64,000 bases of DNA from Struthio camelus (Eukaryota > Chordata > Aves > Struthioniformes > Struthionidae). The notes beneath the pieces were generated by a model, which was given only the letters and a program-made list of their open reading frames with translations, did not search any database and was not told where the DNA came from. The translations under genes and the position numbers were made by a program. The first letter of the stretch is position 1. Every line of letters begins with the position of its first letter. Location of the stretch: the NCBI RefSeq assembly GCF_040807025.1, contig NC_090982.1, positions 78,657,931-78,721,930 on the forward strand. The letters run 5' to 3'. Below, in pieces: positions 61,501-64,000 of this stretch.

Positions 61501-64000
61501 TGGTGACACTTATACTGCAAATCCTCTGCTGTGGGACTCCAGATTCACCCCATCAGCACTGCACAGCCCTGGAGGCAATGGCTCTTGTGCCAAGGCAGCG
61601 CGGTGTAACACCAGCACTGAGCTGGGGTTATAAAGTGCACCACGTCCAGCACCTGGGCACAGCTTGGCACGGCAGCGTGGAGCAAGGATGCCCGCTGCCT
61701 GGCACGAGCAGAGGGAGCTCCATATGCTCCCTGTGCACAGATGTGCCCTCAACCCCAGTGCCTAGTAGGTGGCAGAGTCTTGGTCCCCAGCTGCCTCTGA
61801 AGATTCAGGTGCTCATCAAGGGCACCTTTTCCCGTATGCCACTAAATGAATTAGGAGGCCAAAACTCATGAAGAATTGATCGGATCTTAGGCTGTTTTTG
61901 AAGCTTTTAGTAACTGTCCTGGTGAAAGTTACTTCTGAAAAGACAGCTTTCAAAAAAGGTTCCCCCTTGGCTTATTGTTTTGCCAAGTGCTCATACATTG
62001 AGCTGCACCAATGCTACTGACTGCAAAACTTGAAGTATTAAATAACACTTCCGAAAGATCCCAAAGTGCTTTACAAACATGAATTAATTAAGCTGCAGAT
62101 CAACCCCGTGAATTATTTTAAGAGCTGCTGAACCTCCCCTGCTATCTCTCAAGGACACAAAGAGAGGAACAAACCAAGGTCTGATGAGAACCTGCCCTCC
62201 CCATTTCCACCAATCCACCTTACTGGCTTTAACTAATAGACAAACCAAAATAAATTCAGAATGCCTAAAATCCCAGTGGGATGAAGTTAGCTCAGTCTCT
62301 CCTTGGTGAGCTCTATCTGGGAACCCCAGCTACTGCCAAGGAGTCTGTAGAACATGGAGCAGACAGCACCGTGTCTATTTTTAGGGGAAGAGAGCGGGTT
62401 TGGAGTGACATGTGGCTATTAAGAGCTCTCTCTCAACAGGGTGATTAGTGTGCTAGTCATACCTGTCAAGAGCAGCTGTCCCAGCTGTGTGGGAAGCCGG
62501 CAGGGAAACTTCACAGCCAAATCCCTTTGGCACTGGTGGGAAACAAGAGGGTCATGAGACCCAGATGAGGCACCCAGCTGCTGTGTCCCATCTGCATGCT
62601 GAGTTCTGCCAGACCCTCAGCAAAAGGCACCTTCCCCTTTCCAAAAGAGCCACCAGAAACATCATCAGAGAGCACAGACATTGGGGTGGGTGGAGAAGGC
62701 CACTACCTCCAGAAGCACTGGCTGCAGCTTCTCCTCCTGGGTTTCCCCCAAGGCCTCTGCAGAGATCAAGTACTGGAGAGGCCAGACCGTGATACCCAGG
62801 TACCAATCCAGGCACAAACAGGCTTCTCTATCTACAAGCAGATTGCCAGGATATCAGGGCTCCTCTGCACAATTTTGGACCCTCTGTGCTTTTAAAAAGC
62901 CTATGGATATTCTGCTCATGTTAACCAAGCTCTGGGCACTCCTGAACAAGATGGAGGAGCTAAACCATTTTACAGAGGAATACTGGCTGCGCAGAGCAAG
63001 GATGTAAAGAGCGCACTGATTTTACCTTCAAAGGAGCTGGGGCTGATACTCTGAAAGCACACCTGGATCCCCACAGTGAGACGATACCCTCGCAGTCATG
63101 GCTGGGAGGTTTGCTGCTAAGGATATGAAAGCAGGCACTGGCACAGGGAGGAGGTGGACAGGAGGACGCCTGCCACAGCCCAAACACGCAGAGCTGTATT
63201 TCAGTGGATAGCACTGCCTGTTCTGCCCAGGTTTGCTTTCCCCCTACTAAGACACCCTCTCACAACCTCCTCATCGGAGTGTCCCTGAACACCATTATTT
63301 GGCACTACAGGTGCCACATCAGCCATGTAGGATGGGATCAGCGACCCTGCTCACCTGTCTGCTCGCAGCACAAAAAGACAGCTGGACTGGCTGGGCCCGA
63401 TCTGCCACCACCACTCTGCCACTGCCACTACATGTCACCTACCTTTGGGTTGTTCATCACTTTTAGACAAAAGCTGGATTTAGCCAGGGGGCCTACTTAC
63501 ATCAGCAGCCATGCCTAAACGTCCCTCCTCCTTCTCTATATGTGGAGGAAACACTTAATTCAGCGTTCAATGTCCCTTCAAACCTAACCAAGCAAGTAAA
63601 AGACAGCTTAATAACATCAGAGCAGCAGGGTCCATCATTTCCACCCTATTTATACATTGCCTGGGATATGGTACCTTTTCGTTTAAGGTCAGCAGTGACT
63701 GTGCTGTTCCTGAACTCACAGCTTAATCTGCCTTGTCAGCAACATGTAATTCAACTCTGAAGAAAGTTTGCACAGGAACAGGATTTTAAGAGACAGCAAC
63801 ATTCACACCTGCACATGGCTGCCGGCCACCAGAACTGGAAGGAGACGTTCAAATTCCTTCTGACCCATCATTGTCAGGTGCTGCTAACCACTCAGCTGGC
63901 TGCTTTCAGTAGAGGAGAGCAGCCACGCTCATTTGTGGGTGATCAGTCTCCACTGGTGAACCCTTGTGAAACTAGGGCCAGTGACAGACATGGTGGCTGA
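58511..64000. other. stretch without recognised gene to the right edge
   Basis: No coding exon was recognised on either strand, including no DNAI1 WD-repeat exon. Frames near 62.5-62.9 kb are open on both strands but match no family I know. Confidence 0.45.

Overview
The window looks like bird nuclear DNA. Vertebrate genes have small exons with GT-AG introns, CpG islands are very GC-rich, and there are several CR1 LINE tails, one ending in the ATTCTGTGAT-type 3' repeats typical of avian CR1. From memory of the families and of mammalian gene order, the recognised genes are neighbours on human 9p13.3. That block is largely homologous to the avian Z chromosome, so Z linkage is an inference.

Left part (1-5.4 kb): the 3' two thirds of ARID3C (+), five exons carrying the C-terminal half of the ARID domain and a complete REKLES domain, with a minisatellite in the probable 3' UTR. 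From 5.4 to 9.9 kb there is intergenic DNA with two more tandem repeats. From 9.9 to 16 kb lies a complete seven-exon DCTN3 (+, 187 aa; dynactin p22/p24). Its CpG-island promoter contains four RFX X-box-like sites, and its third intron holds a perfect 29-bp hairpin.

Middle (18-26 kb): a 1,496-codon open frame on the minus strand encodes a membrane-anchored, Pro/Arg-rich protein with repeated SPATA31-family motifs (SPATA31F/FAM205-like). It converges on DCTN3. It is head-to-head with RPP25L (+, Alba-domain RNase P/MRP subunit) across a promoter that contains a CRE palindrome, a YY1-type site and a 20-base C run.

From 26 to 35.2 kb: a GC-rich stretch with an in-register (GCCGA/GCCGG) pentanucleotide array, a double-CCAAT promoter, ENHO (adropin precursor, +, 61 aa, shorter than the human 76 aa), and the 3'-terminal exon of DNAI1 on the minus strand. 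ENHO and DNAI1 are tail-to-tail, as in mammals. CNTFR, which sits between RPP25L and ENHO in mammals, is not visible there.

Right part (35.2-64 kb): AT-richer DNA in which I could recognise no coding exon. It holds three clear-to-probable CR1 fragments, one doubtful antisense CR1, homopolymer runs and a tandem pair of short hairpins. If DNAI1 continues to the right this is its last intron, or it contains exons I failed to recognise. No tRNA, rRNA, CRISPR array or LTR-bounded element was seen.

The genes do not form one pathway. Two (DNAI1 and DCTN3) act on dynein motors, SPATA31-like and DNAI1 suggest sperm or cilium biology, and RPP25L and ARID3C are RNA-processing and transcription factors. 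The most unusual items are the avian SPATA31-like gene with its frame-unstable start, the X-box cluster, and the intronic hairpin whose loop copies a piece of the DCTN3 3' UTR.
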